Below, piece after piece: positions 33,459 to 42,116 of a DNA stretch of 64,000 bases. The notes under the pieces were generated by a model. It saw only the letters and a list, made by a program, of their open reading frames with translations, had not been told where the DNA came from and made no database searches. The number at the start of each line of letters is the position of its first letter. Positions within the stretch are counted from its first letter, which is position 1. A program made the position numbers and the translations under genes. Source of the DNA: Oscillospiraceae bacterium. GTDB taxonomy: Bacteria > Bacillota > Clostridia > Oscillospirales > Ruminococcaceae. The stretch covers positions 116,417 to 180,416 of the forward strand of contig CADBXK010000002.1 of assembly GCA_902798695.1 (NCBI GenBank), written 5' to 3'.

Positions 33459-34325
33459 ATGACTGAGCAAAGAGGTTTAATAGTTTCTTCCATTAGTGGT
33501 TTTTACAAGGTAAAATCTGGAGGAAATATATTTAATTGCAAAGCACGGGGTATATTTCGAAAAAATTATCAAAAGCCGGTTGTGGGAGATCATGTTACTA
33601 TAGAGCAGGCTGGGAATTCGTATATCATTACTGAGATATTGCCAAGAAAGAATTTTTTTCTACGACCACCTATAGCTAATATAGATTTAATTTTGTTAGT
33701 GGTTTCAGTTTGTGAACCTAGTGTGAATTATTTGGTTTTAGATAAATTGATTGCAATTGCAGAATATAAACAAATAGATGTTTCTATAATTGTTACTAAA
33801 ACAGACTTATCGTTATCAGATGAAATTGCTCAGATATATAATTTGGCGGGAATAACAAATATTTTTATTAATGATTTGGATAGTGATTTAAATAAAGTTT
33901 ATAATTTGATAGATGGAAAAATATCTGCATTTTGTGGGAATTCTGGCGTTGGAAAATCTACGTTGTTGAATAGATTATTTCCAGATTTAAACTTAAAAAC
34001 TAATCCAATTAGTGATAAATTGGGGCGTGGAAAACATACTACTAGAGTTGTTGAATTGTTTCCTGTAAATGGTGGGTTTGTTGCAGATACTCCGGGATTT
34101 TCCACTGTTGATATTTTAAAATATGATAATATTTCTAAAGAAGAACTTTCAGGATGTTTTAGAGAGTTTGTGAATTATTCTGATTGTAAATTTAGGTCTT
34201 GCTCGCATACATTTGAAAGTAGTTGTGGTGTTAAAGACGCTGTGGATAGAGGTCTTATTTCAAGAAGGCGTTACGAGAATTATTGTGCTATATATAATGA
34301 ATTAAAAAATAAAAAACATTGGTAG
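33459..34325 (+). CDS. rsgA: Ribosome small subunit-dependent GTPase RsgA
   Basis: The 288-residue protein has an N-terminal OB fold, then a circularly permuted GTPase: TKTD (G4) comes before GNSGVGKST (G1) and DTPGF (G3). A C-terminal zinc motif (Cys-Lys-Phe-Arg-Ser-Cys-Ser-His, then Cys) follows. It acts late in 30S assembly. ATG 33459 follows TGGAGA. In many Firmicutes rpe and thiN come next; here a thiamine operon does. Confidence 0.95.
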   Translation: MTEQRGLIVSSISGFYKVKSGGNIFNCKARGIFRKNYQKPVVGDHVTIEQAGNSYIITEILPRKNFFLRPPIANIDLILLVVSVCEPSVNYLVLDKLIAIAEYKQIDVSIIVTKTDLSLSDEIAQIYNLAGITNIFINDLDSDLNKVYNLIDGKISAFCGNSGVGKSTLLNRLFPDLNLKTNPISDKLGRGKHTTRVVELFPVNGGFVADTPGFSTVDILKYDNISKEELSGCFREFVNYSDCKFRSCSHTFESSCGVKDAVDRGLISRRRYENYCAIYNELKNKKHW

Positions 34326-34352
34326 ATTTTTTCACTTTATAGTTTTATATGG

Positions 34353-34380
34353 TTGAATTTTTTGGGTATTATGATATACT
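34353..34380 (+). promoter_or_regulatory. Probable promoter for the thiamine salvage operon
   Basis: TTGAAT (34353-34358) and TATACT (34375-34380) are 16 bases apart. GGTTGAAT at 34351-34358 is repeated inverted as ATTCAACC at 34404-34411, just before the AAGGAGG ribosome binding site. The space is too short for a TPP riboswitch and no THI-box motif is seen. Confidence 0.55.
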
Positions 34381-34423
34381 GAGGCATGTTAATTGAAATT
34401 TTTATTCAACCAAGGAGGATTAT

Positions 34424-35245
34424 ATGTTAGGGCAATATCTTGAAAATGTTCGAAAGAATTCACCGTTGGTCCATAACATCACAAATTATGTAACTGTAAA
34501 TGATGTTGCAAATATTTTGCTTGCGTGTGGGGCAAGTCCAATAATGTCCGATGAACCGGAAGATGTTGAAGATATTACATCTATATGTGGAGGACTTAAT
34601 ATAAATATTGGAACTTTAAATCAGCGTAGTATAAAAGGAATGTATAGAGCAGGAAGAAAGGCAAACGAGCTTGGACGTGTTGTTTTGCTTGATCCTGTTG
34701 GTGTTGGTGCGTCTACTTTACGTACTAATACTGCTATTGGATTGATGAATGAGATTAAGTTTACAGCTATTAGAGGAAACATATCAGAAATAAAAACTCT
34801 TGCTAATGGTGAGGGCATAACTAGTGGAGTAGATGTTAATTTGTTAGACGCAGTTACTGAAGACATTTTGGATGAAACTGTGAGTTTTGCAAAAAGATTG
34901 GCGGAGGATATTGCTTCAATTATTATCGTTACGGGAGCAATTGATTTAGTGGCTGATAAAGACAAATGTTTTGTTATCAGGAATGGTTGTTTTGATATGA
35001 GCAAAGTGACAGGAACAGGGTGTCAGCTTTCAGGCATGATAACGGCTTTTATTGTGGCAAATCCTGATTCTCAACTTGATGCAGCAGCAGCGGCTGTTTG
35101 TGCTATGGGTCTTGCTGGTGAGATTGGTTTGAGTAGAATGCAAGAGGGAGAAGGTAATTCTACTTACAGAAACCGTATCATAGATGCAATATACAATATG
35201 GATAGAAAAACGCTTGATATGGGTGCAAAATATGAGACTAGATAG
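34424..35245 (+). CDS. thiM: Hydroxyethylthiazole kinase
   Basis: The 273-residue protein begins with the VHNITNYVTVNDVAN motif and has NINIGTLN, LLDPVGVGAS, RGNISEI and VTGTGCQLSGM (catalytic Cys). It phosphorylates the thiazole salvage product. ATG follows AAGGAGG. It is first in the operon and overlaps thiE by 14 bases. Confidence 0.96.
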   Translation: MLGQYLENVRKNSPLVHNITNYVTVNDVANILLACGASPIMSDEPEDVEDITSICGGLNINIGTLNQRSIKGMYRAGRKANELGRVVLLDPVGVGASTLRTNTAIGLMNEIKFTAIRGNISEIKTLANGEGITSGVDVNLLDAVTEDILDETVSFAKRLAEDIASIIIVTGAIDLVADKDKCFVIRNGCFDMSKVTGTGCQLSGMITAFIVANPDSQLDAAAAAVCAMGLAGEIGLSRMQEGEGNSTYRNRIIDAIYNMDRKTLDMGAKYETR

Positions 35246-35921
35246 TAATGACCTTTTGTATGAGAGTAAAGTAAAGAACAATTTGTCAGAGAAGTTGCTT
35301 CTGTATGCAATAACTGACCGTAATTGTGTGAAAGAAAAGACTTTTTTTGACGCAGTTCGTGAGAGTCTTGATGGAGGAATTACCTTTTTGCAAATGAGAG
35401 AAAAAAGCCTAGATCACGATGGCTTTTATAAAGAGGCATTAGTTCTAAAAAAATTGGCTAATGAATATAATGTTCCGTTTATTATTAATGATAATGTAGA
35501 GGTTGCTGTAAGAATAAATGCTGATGGAGTGCATGTTGGACAGAGCGACATGGAGGCAGGTAAGGTACGTGACTTGATTGGATCTGATAAGATATTAGGA
35601 GTTTCTGTAACTACAGTTGAACAGGCTATAATTGCGGAAAAAAATGGTGCAGATTATCTTGGTGTTGGAGCTGTTTTTTCAACACAGACTAAGGAAGATG
35701 CTAGTGAGGTTTCATTAGCAACTTTGAAAGACATATGTAATACTGTATCAATTCCTGTTGTGGCAATAGGAGGAATTACTTTAGAAAATGCTCATTTAAT
35801 GACTGATAGTGGTATAAGCGGTATTGCTGTAGTAAGCGCTATATATGCACAGCATGATATTTATAAGGCTACTAAATTGCTCCGAAAAGTTGCTGCTGAT
35901 ATAGTTAAGAAGGAGATTTAA
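35232..35921 (+). CDS. thiE: Thiamine-phosphate synthase
   Basis: The 229-residue TIM barrel has YAITDR, FLQMREKSL, INDNVEVAVRINADGVHVGQSD and GVGAVFSTQTKEDA. It joins HMP-diphosphate and thiazole phosphate, the products of ThiD and ThiM, to give thiamine phosphate. ATG 35232 lies within the end of thiM; longer frames would overlap it further. Confidence 0.96.
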   Translation: MRLDSNDLLYESKVKNNLSEKLLLYAITDRNCVKEKTFFDAVRESLDGGITFLQMREKSLDHDGFYKEALVLKKLANEYNVPFIINDNVEVAVRINADGVHVGQSDMEAGKVRDLIGSDKILGVSVTTVEQAIIAEKNGADYLGVGAVFSTQTKEDASEVSLATLKDICNTVSIPVVAIGGITLENAHLMTDSGISGIAVVSAIYAQHDIYKATKLLRKVAADIVKKEI

Positions 35922-36719
35922 ATGAAAAAAGTATTAACAATTGCAGGATCGGATTCTAGTGGTGGCGCTGGTATTCAGGCAGACATAAAAACTATGACTA
36001 TGAACGGAGTATATGCAATGAGTGCTGTAACAGCGCTTACGGCACAAAATACTACTTGTGTAACGGATATAGTTGAGTCATCACCGGAATTTCTTGGAAA
36101 ACAGTTAGATGCGGTTTTTGAGGATATTTTTCCTGATGCAGTAAAAATAGGCATGGTTTCTTCTCCTGATTTAATAGACGTGATATCCGATAAACTTTTG
36201 CATTATAGAGCGAATAATATTGTATTAGATCCAGTTATGGTTGCGACAAGTGGAGCTCAACTTATTGGAGAGGCAGCTATTGAATTACTTAAATCTAAAC
36301 TTTTGCCGCTTGCTACTATAATCACGCCTAATATATATGAAGCTGAAATTTTATCTGGTTTGACTATAAAAGATGAAACTAATATGGAAAAAGCTGCACG
36401 GAAATTATTTGAATGCTATGGGTGTTCTACGCTTGTTAAAGGTGGACACAGTGTTAATGAGGCAAACGATGTACTTTTTAGTGCAGAGAGTAATAAACCT
36501 GTGTGGTTTAGTGGTAGAAAGATTAGCAATTCCAATACTCATGGAACGGGGTGTACTCTTTCCAGTGCAATTGCTTCCAATCTTGCCAAAGGTTATAATT
36601 TGAATGAATCTGTAGAAAATGCTAAAAATTATTTGTCTGGAGCTTTGTTGGCAATGTTAAATTTGGGTAGCGGTTCTGGACCTTTGGCACACAATTATTT
36701 TTTAGTTAAAGAGATGTGA
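35922..36719 (+). CDS. thiD: Hydroxymethylpyrimidine/phosphomethylpyrimidine kinase
   Basis: The 265-residue ribokinase-fold enzyme begins VLTIAGSDSSGGAGIQADIKT and has LDPVMVATSGA and NTHGTGCTLSSAIA. It phosphorylates HMP twice for thiamine synthesis. ATG lies after AAGGAG, next to the thiE stop. Confidence 0.96.
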   Translation: MKKVLTIAGSDSSGGAGIQADIKTMTMNGVYAMSAVTALTAQNTTCVTDIVESSPEFLGKQLDAVFEDIFPDAVKIGMVSSPDLIDVISDKLLHYRANNIVLDPVMVATSGAQLIGEAAIELLKSKLLPLATIITPNIYEAEILSGLTIKDETNMEKAARKLFECYGCSTLVKGGHSVNEANDVLFSAESNKPVWFSGRKISNSNTHGTGCTLSSAIASNLAKGYNLNESVENAKNYLSGALLAMLNLGSGSGPLAHNYFLVKEM

Positions 36720-36726
36720 TATTGAT

Positions 36727-37428
36727 ATGAAAATTAAACATAAATTTGATGGATATGCTGCCATTTACGATGAATGGTTTATGGAAAATGAAAACTTGTT
36801 TATGAGTGAATTAAAACTTTTTCTTAAGGTGTTAGGAAATACTTCAAATAAAAGGATTTTGTCAGTTGGTTGCGGAAGTGGATTGTTTGAAAGTTATATT
36901 GATAACACTGTTGTTGAAGGAATAGAGCCTTCGATGGATATGGGTTCAATTGCTGAGAAAAGAGGAATTAATATTATTAAATATGGATTAATTGAAGATA
37001 TTGAATTACCGGATAATACTTATGATATAATCTATTTTAATGGCAGTTCTAGTTATATTGAGAATTTGATGCCTGTATATGAAAAAAGTTTAGCTGCTTT
37101 GAAAAAAGGTGGAAAATTAATATTACTTGATGTTCCTAAAGAGAGTGCGTTTGGTTTTATGTATCTTCTTGGAAAGAGTTTAAAAACTTATAATCACGAG
37201 TTTCTTGAGAATACTATGCCTAAGTTACCATATCCTTTAGCGTTAGCATCTGCGGGAATATGGCATTCTACTGAAGAAAAAATCAATGTGCTTAAATGTT
37301 TGGATATTGAAAAATTTTTGTTTTATCAAACACTAATCAAAAATCCTATGTATACAAATGAAGAGCCTGAAGAGGTATCAGAGGGATATAAGAGTGGAGG
37401 ATATGTTGCTATAGTGGCGGAAAAGTAG
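36727..37428 (+). CDS. Class I SAM-dependent methyltransferase
   Basis: The 233-residue protein begins with FDGYAAIYDEWF and has the SAM motif ILSVGCGSGLFESYI, an acidic residue after VVEGIEPS and a NGSSSYIENL strand. The fold is that of small-molecule methyltransferases. The substrate is unknown; its location between thiD and tenA suggests a link to thiamine-related metabolites, but this is only context. Confidence 0.8.
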   Translation: MKIKHKFDGYAAIYDEWFMENENLFMSELKLFLKVLGNTSNKRILSVGCGSGLFESYIDNTVVEGIEPSMDMGSIAEKRGINIIKYGLIEDIELPDNTYDIIYFNGSSSYIENLMPVYEKSLAALKKGGKLILLDVPKESAFGFMYLLGKSLKTYNHEFLENTMPKLPYPLALASAGIWHSTEEKINVLKCLDIEKFLFYQTLIKNPMYTNEEPEEVSEGYKSGGYVAIVAEK

Positions 37429-37440
37429 AAGAGGAAGCCT

Positions 37441-38088
37441 ATGAAGTTTTCAGATAAACTATATCAAAAAGTCCATTATTTGTGGAAAGAAACATCAGAA
37501 AAATCATTTCTTATAGAGATGGCCAAAGGAACACTTGATGAGGCTCGTTTCAAGAATTATATAGTACAGGATTATTTATATTTGTTGGATTATATTGATA
37601 TAATTTCTCATGTTTCGAATTTTGCAGATAGCGTGCAATTGAAGGATTTTTTTTATAGAATTATGAATGAAACAAAAAATGAAATATATAGAGTTCATAT
37701 ACCAAACATGGAAAAATTTGGAATATGTTGTGACAATGTAACGAGTTATAGAAAAGCACATGTTATTAATGAATATGTAGGGTATATACGTAATAATTTA
37801 TATAAAGAAGGTTTTTTGGCTTGTTTATTGGCATTGCTTCATTGTTCTTGGATTTATGCATATATAGGGAAATCATTAACCAAAAAGTATTTTTTTGAAA
37901 TATGTAAATCGCCATATAAATTTTGGTTTGATGCTTATACGTGTTCGGAATATGTAGAGGCAAACCGTATGTGGATTGATATTTTTGATAATGAAGTGGC
38001 AAATATAGGGACAAATGAAAAAGAAAAATTATATCAGATATTTGAAACTTGTGCTCATTATGAAAATAAATTCTGGAGTATGTTTTAA
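37441..38088 (+). CDS. tenA: TenA-family thiaminase II (aminopyrimidine aminohydrolase)
   Basis: The 215-residue helical protein matches TenA: YIVQDYLYLLDY, the catalytic Cys region LLALLHCSWIYAYIG, and the C-terminal YENKFW with its conserved Glu. TenA salvages degraded thiamine by releasing HMP, which ThiD phosphorylates. ATG follows GAGGAAG. It is the last gene of the operon before a strong terminator. Confidence 0.9.
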   Translation: MKFSDKLYQKVHYLWKETSEKSFLIEMAKGTLDEARFKNYIVQDYLYLLDYIDIISHVSNFADSVQLKDFFYRIMNETKNEIYRVHIPNMEKFGICCDNVTSYRKAHVINEYVGYIRNNLYKEGFLACLLALLHCSWIYAYIGKSLTKKYFFEICKSPYKFWFDAYTCSEYVEANRMWIDIFDNEVANIGTNEKEKLYQIFETCAHYENKFWSMF

Positions 38089-38153
38089 TTTTTACAAAAA
38101 TAACAGGTGAAATTTAAGAATAATTTTAATAACGTTGCTGATTGTGAAATATT

Positions 38154-38186
38154 AAAAGGATCTGCTTTGGGGCAGATCCTTTTCTT
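38154..38186 (+). terminator. Terminator of the thiamine operon
   Basis: AAAAGGATCTGC pairs perfectly with GCAGATCCTTTT around TTTGGGG. It also faces the convergent spoVM gene. Confidence 0.92.
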
Positions 38187-38268
38187 AAATGGTTTCTTTT
38201 TTGATTTTGAACAATAATCTAAGAATAGGAGATAGCATTTTTGGACTATGAACTACAACAATTTTCAT
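38185..38268 (-). CDS. spoVM: Stage V sporulation protein SpoVM
   Basis: A 27-residue protein: MKIVVVHSPKMLSPILRLLF, then a basic tail. It is an amphipathic helix like Clostridial SpoVM, with the conserved Pro after a short N-terminal strand and the Leu/Arg helix. SpoVM marks the curved forespore membrane and recruits SpoIVA for coat assembly. AAAAGGAGC lies 8 bases ahead of the ATG. Very short genes such as this are easily missed. A 55-residue membrane protein gene lies just upstream. Confidence 0.85.
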   Translation of the reverse strand: MKIVVVHSPKMLSPILRLLFKIKKETI

Positions 38269-38294
38269 ATATAACAGCTCCTTTTTAATGGGGT

Positions 38295-38462
38295 TTACCT
38301 GTAACAAAACATCAATATTAGACCAGATATTATTAGAATAATAGCGGTTATTATAGCGATTGTTTTTACTGGTGTCGTAAAAATTATTATTAAAATGCCT
38401 CCTGCAATTAATAATTTTCCGGTTATATTGTTACCAAAATTTCTTCTACGTTTATATCTCAT
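38295..38462 (-). CDS. Small membrane protein upstream of spoVM
   Basis: A 55-residue protein, MRYKRRRNFG and then two hydrophobic stretches (residues 17-30 and 35-53) rich in Ile/Leu. The start at ATG 38462 follows AAAGGGTGAG. The basic N-terminus and short hydrophobic body suggest a membrane peptide. It is 26 bases ahead of spoVM on the same strand and may share its transcript. The function is unknown. Confidence 0.65.
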   Translation of the reverse strand: MRYKRRRNFGNNITGKLLIAGGILIIIFTTPVKTIAIITAIILIISGLILMFCYR

Positions 38463-38585
38463 TATAATAACTCACCCTTTGGCCTTAAACGTGTTTTTCA
38501 CAATTATATAATACGTAAATTAGACTATGGTTGTGCATATCCCTTTTTATTATTGAATAAAATTTTTAAATAGAGGTGATATGAC
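38463..38585. other. Intergenic region with divergent promoters expected
   Basis: This 123-base spacer lies between the small membrane protein (minus strand) and the M23 gene (plus strand). Both neighbours look sporulation-linked, so sigma-E-type promoters may lie here, but I could not identify a convincing pair. Confidence 0.4.
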
Positions 38586-39413
38586 GTGAATAGTGATTAT
38601 TTTAATAAAGAGTTTTTGATTAATGGCGAAATTGAAGAAGAAAAAAAAGATTGTGAGATAAAAAATGTAAATAGTAAAAGAAAATGTAATTTGTTTCTTA
38701 GTGTTGTGAGTTTTCAAACATTTTTGTGTGTTTTTTTAATGGCAATTCTTGGAGGTTTAAAACTTATATCACCGGATATGTATACTGTTATAGGACAACA
38801 AATAAAAACTTCATTAGAGGGGGAGGAACTAAAAAGTGAACTAAAAAATATTTTAGAAAAAATAAAATTTTCTTTGAGTGAACTGAAACCAATTGATTTA
38901 GAGAATATGGCAAATAATGATGAAATAGAATCTGAATTAATGGCACAGCCGTTGGAAAGTGATTTGGAAAACTCAATTGATAATTTAATAGTGCACGATA
39001 ATGGAGATATAACATTTTATGAATTTAAGCAGCCAGCACAAGGTAGAATATCATCTAAATTTGGAAGAAGAGAGAGTCCATTAACGGGAAAACCAAATGA
39101 GATACATAATGGAGTTGACATTGTTGTTGGAGATGGCACGCCTGTTATAGCTATGGCAGATGGGGTAGTAACCAAAAAATCAAGTTCTAAATGGTTTGGA
39201 AACTTTTTCTTTATACAACATGCGGATGGATATGAGTCATTGTACGCTCATTGTAGTGAAATATTAGTTGAACCTGGTAATAGTGTTGTAGGGGGACAAT
39301 TAGTAGCTAAATCTGGACATAGCGGTTTGGTTACAGGTCCCCATCTTCATTTTGGTATAAAAAAAGACGGTAAATGGATAGATCCGTCTAGAATATTTCC
39401 TAAACTTGTATGA
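38586..39413 (+). CDS. Membrane-anchored M23 (LytM) peptidase, SpoIVFA/SpoIIQ-like
   Basis: The 275-residue protein has a cytoplasmic N-terminus, one membrane segment (about 36-60), a linker and a C-terminal LytM domain (about 150-275). Both metal motifs are present: HNGVDI and GPHLHFG. GTG 38586 follows GAGGTGA. It overlaps the next gene, an M50 protease, by four bases. This pairing resembles spoIVFA-spoIVFB, where the M23-type partner holds the intramembrane protease until the SpoIVB signal; intact zinc ligands are also seen in clostridial SpoIIQ. The role is inferred. Confidence 0.8.
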   Translation: MNSDYFNKEFLINGEIEEEKKDCEIKNVNSKRKCNLFLSVVSFQTFLCVFLMAILGGLKLISPDMYTVIGQQIKTSLEGEELKSELKNILEKIKFSLSELKPIDLENMANNDEIESELMAQPLESDLENSIDNLIVHDNGDITFYEFKQPAQGRISSKFGRRESPLTGKPNEIHNGVDIVVGDGTPVIAMADGVVTKKSSSKWFGNFFFIQHADGYESLYAHCSEILVEPGNSVVGGQLVAKSGHSGLVTGPHLHFGIKKDGKWIDPSRIFPKLV

Positions 39414-39985
39414 TTAGATTTAGAATTTTTGGAGTCAATTTTTCGATTTCTTTTTTATACATATGTCTAATTTCTATTTTTTTGTTATACGATACATCGG
39501 GAATTGTAATGTGGGGTATATTTTCTTCATTTTTTCATGAAAGTTTTCATGTTATTTTTTTGTGTGTTTTTTCATCCAAGCCTAAATGTATTTGTTTTGA
39601 ATTGAGTGGAATTAAATTAATAAAGTCGAATGAGTTAAATTTTTTACAGGACATAATTGTTTTAATTTCAGGTTGTTTTGGAAATTTAATACTATTTTTT
39701 ATATGCTGTAAATTTAATATGCGCATAGGCGCAGTGGTTAATTTATGTTTGTTTGTGTTTAATTTGTTGCCTAGCATAACTTTAGATGGAGGACAAATAT
39801 TATTCAGAGTATTTGAGAAATTTTTTGATTTTAATATTTGTATAAAAATGTGCTTCATAATTTCAACATGTATAGCTGTTTTTTTGATGATTGCTGGAAT
39901 TATTGTAATTATATATTTTAAAAATCCAACTTTGTTTTTTACTGGCGTTATGGTTATGTTTTCTTCATGTTGTGGAAAATTTTAA
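39410..39985 (+). CDS. M50 intramembrane protease, SpoIVFB-like
   Basis: The 191-residue polytopic protein has the zinc motif HESFH near residue 43 and NLLPSITLDGGQ near residue 118, the two signatures of site-2 proteases. Its short length and the M23 partner gene just before it (ATGA overlap) suggest SpoIVFB, which processes pro-sigma-K in the mother cell. The sigma-K gene itself is not in the window. No CBS domain is visible. Confidence 0.78.
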   Translation: MIRFRIFGVNFSISFLYICLISIFLLYDTSGIVMWGIFSSFFHESFHVIFLCVFSSKPKCICFELSGIKLIKSNELNFLQDIIVLISGCFGNLILFFICCKFNMRIGAVVNLCLFVFNLLPSITLDGGQILFRVFEKFFDFNICIKMCFIISTCIAVFLMIAGIIVIIYFKNPTLFFTGVMVMFSSCCGKF

Positions 39986-39997
39986 TGTAAAGATTTT

Positions 39998-40885
39998 TTA
40001 TTTAGTAGAGAAAACCCACAAATTTCTAATTTGAGGTGCTATTCTATCATAATCCCATAATATGTTACTTCTTTTTTTGCTGTTTGGATCATGTACTTTA
40101 ATTTTGTCGTTTTCTACTCCAGTCAGAACAATTATGTGACTTTTGGTTGTAAAATCTCCTGCTTTGACCGAACATATAATTGGTTTTCCATTTTTTAAAG
40201 CATAAAAAATAGTATTTTTATCTACACTTAATTGATTGCTTTTTATTCCGAAATGTCCACTTATTCTTGTCATTAAACTCCAACTTGTGCCCACTGATTT
40301 AACATAGTAACCGTGATTTGTTGAAAATTTTGCTATTTGTTGTGGTGTGATTGAATTGTTTCCAGTTAATCCTGTAATAACCATTGAGAGTGCAGTTGGG
40401 CCGCAGCCATTTACAGCTATAATATTGTCTCCATAATTTGAATATCCCCATCTTTCATCCCATTGTAACAGTAATGGAATATTTCCTTTAGTTATCTTTC
40501 CAACGTTATCGCTACCGATATTACCTTTCATATTTGGATATTTTAAAACAAAATCTAACATATCAATATCGCGTGATAGCATATCAATAAGCTCTTTGGG
40601 ATAATGTGAAGAGTTATTTATAATGGTATTTATTCTGCTATCTTGCTTTTTTAATTTACTAAGTCGTTCTTGAACAGTTCCTACATTGTTGTTGACACTT
40701 GATAGTTCGTCATAAGTAGGACTTTTTTCGAATGGTTCAAGAATTTCATTTTGCATCTGTTTTTTTTCTGTATCTAATTTTGCTGTGGAATTTATATATG
40801 TTCTACAGCCTATAATTAACAAAATTGTTGTTAAGATAATAGCCAAAAATCCAATTTTTTTTACTTTTGGTTCAACTAAGTGCAT
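39998..40885 (-). CDS. C39-like cysteine peptidase, membrane-anchored or secreted
   Basis: The 295-residue protein has an N-terminal hydrophobic segment (about 9-27, ending IIGC, which could also be a lipobox), a helical stretch, and a C-terminal Peptidase_C39_2-like domain. NGCGPTALSMV holds the likely Cys, SHIIVLTGV the His and VHDPNS the Asp. LLLQWDERWGYSNYG ahead of the Cys is typical of this family. The substrate is unknown. ATG follows GGAG. An inverted repeat of 11-base arms lies right upstream. Confidence 0.8.
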   Translation of the reverse strand: MHLVEPKVKKIGFLAIILTTILLIIGCRTYINSTAKLDTEKKQMQNEILEPFEKSPTYDELSSVNNNVGTVQERLSKLKKQDSRINTIINNSSHYPKELIDMLSRDIDMLDFVLKYPNMKGNIGSDNVGKITKGNIPLLLQWDERWGYSNYGDNIIAVNGCGPTALSMVITGLTGNNSITPQQIAKFSTNHGYYVKSVGTSWSLMTRISGHFGIKSNQLSVDKNTIFYALKNGKPIICSVKAGDFTTKSHIIVLTGVENDKIKVHDPNSKKRSNILWDYDRIAPQIRNLWVFSTK

Positions 40886-40905
40886 AATTTATGTGCAACT
40901 CCGAT

Positions 40906-40947
40906 CATTCTAAAATAATACTAATAAAGTGTATCAATTTTAGAATG
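40906..40947 (-). promoter_or_regulatory. Perfect 11-base inverted repeat upstream of the C39-like gene
   Basis: CATTCTAAAAT and ATTTTAGAATG flank a 20-base A/T-rich centre. It lies about 20 bases before the ATG on the minus strand and has no adjacent T run on that strand, so an operator or promoter-spanning site is more likely than a terminator. Confidence 0.4.
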
Positions 40948-40988
40948 AAATTTTTTTAATTGAACCTTATTAAATTCTTAAAAATTAC

Positions 40989-42116
40989 TTAAGATTTTTT
41001 TACAGGTAATTGAATATGAAATTTAATATATTCATCATCACTTGTAGCATGAACATTTCCGTCATGAAGATTTATGATTTCTTTAACTATGGCCAAACCT
41101 AATCCACTGCCTCCAGTTCTGCTTGTACGAGATGAATCAACACGATAGAATTTTTCAAATATTTTATCAAGTTTTTCTTTAGGTATTTTTTTTGTTCTGT
41201 TGCTTATCAAAATATCAACTTTATCATCATGCGTGATTGTTTCAATTTTGATTGTTTTATCTATGCTGTAGTTAATTGCGTTTTTTAGCAAATTATTGAA
41301 TGCTCGATATAATTTATCTGGATCTGCGTAGATTTTTATATTTTCATTATAACTATATTGAATTTCTTTTTTCAATTCTTTTAATATTGGATAAAAATCG
41401 TCTATAATTTGTTCTATCATCATATTTAAGTTTATTTCTTGTTTTTCTAAAATAATTGTTTCTGAATTAAATCTTGCAATATAAAACAATTCGTTTATTA
41501 GATCTTCAAGTTTATATGATTTTTCTAATGCGATTTTTACGTATTTCTCTCTTTGTGGGTTGGGCATATCTTTTGCTTCATCAATTAAAGAAAAATATCC
41601 AATTAATGATGTTAGAGGTGTTTTTAGATCGTGTGCTAGATAGACAATTAAATCATTTTTTCTTTTTTCACTTTCTTTTGCCAATCGAGCATTTTTTTCT
41701 GATGTCATTTTTAAAATATTCATTTTGTTTTGGATTTCTTCCAATCCATCTGGTAACTCTATTATGCTAACATTTTCATCTAATAGTTTGTTTGAAGCAT
41801 CAGATACTGCATTTATGTAGGAAAATACTTTTTTCAGCATTCTATATAACAAAATTAAAACAAATATGGTCCATATTAAGAACAATAATATTGTTGAATA
41901 TAGTATAAAATAGCCACTATACCATAAATCTCTAATGCTATAGTATAAAATGGGATACATGTTGTATGCCCACTGAAAATCTAGGGTATTAATTATAAAA
42001 AACGTGATTATAATGAATATAAATGTTAACAGTGCAGCTAGTAATATTTTTAGTAAAAATTTCTTGTATGTTTCTTTTAAAAGATTATTTAGCGTATGTT
42101 GATTTTTATTTTTCAA
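40989..42116 (-). CDS. Sensor histidine kinase, VanS-like
   Basis: The 375-residue protein has two N-terminal membrane segments (about 20-45 and 70-95), a HAMP-like linker, the phospho-acceptor box YLAHDLKTPLTSLIGY, and ATPase motifs FNNLLKNAINYS (N), KFYRVDSSRT (F) and GGSGLGLAIVKEI (G). The kinase part resembles VanS of glycopeptide-resistance clusters. No van ligase, dehydrogenase or dipeptidase gene is nearby, so the signal may be cell-envelope stress. TTG 42116 overlaps the response regulator stop by 11 bases. Confidence 0.88.
   Translation of the reverse strand: MKNKNQHTLNNLLKETYKKFLLKILLAALLTFIFIIITFFIINTLDFQWAYNMYPILYYSIRDLWYSGYFILYSTILLFLIWTIFVLILLYRMLKKVFSYINAVSDASNKLLDENVSIIELPDGLEEIQNKMNILKMTSEKNARLAKESEKRKNDLIVYLAHDLKTPLTSLIGYFSLIDEAKDMPNPQREKYVKIALEKSYKLEDLINELFYIARFNSETIILEKQEINLNMMIEQIIDDFYPILKELKKEIQYSYNENIKIYADPDKLYRAFNNLLKNAINYSIDKTIKIETITHDDKVDILISNRTKKIPKEKLDKIFEKFYRVDSSRTSRTGGSGLGLAIVKEIINLHDGNVHATSDDEYIKFHIQLPVKKS

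Noticed and set aside
34326..34423. TPP riboswitch ahead of thiM
   Set aside because: The gap of about 98 bases is too short once the promoter is placed, and no THI-box (CUGAGA) motif is present.
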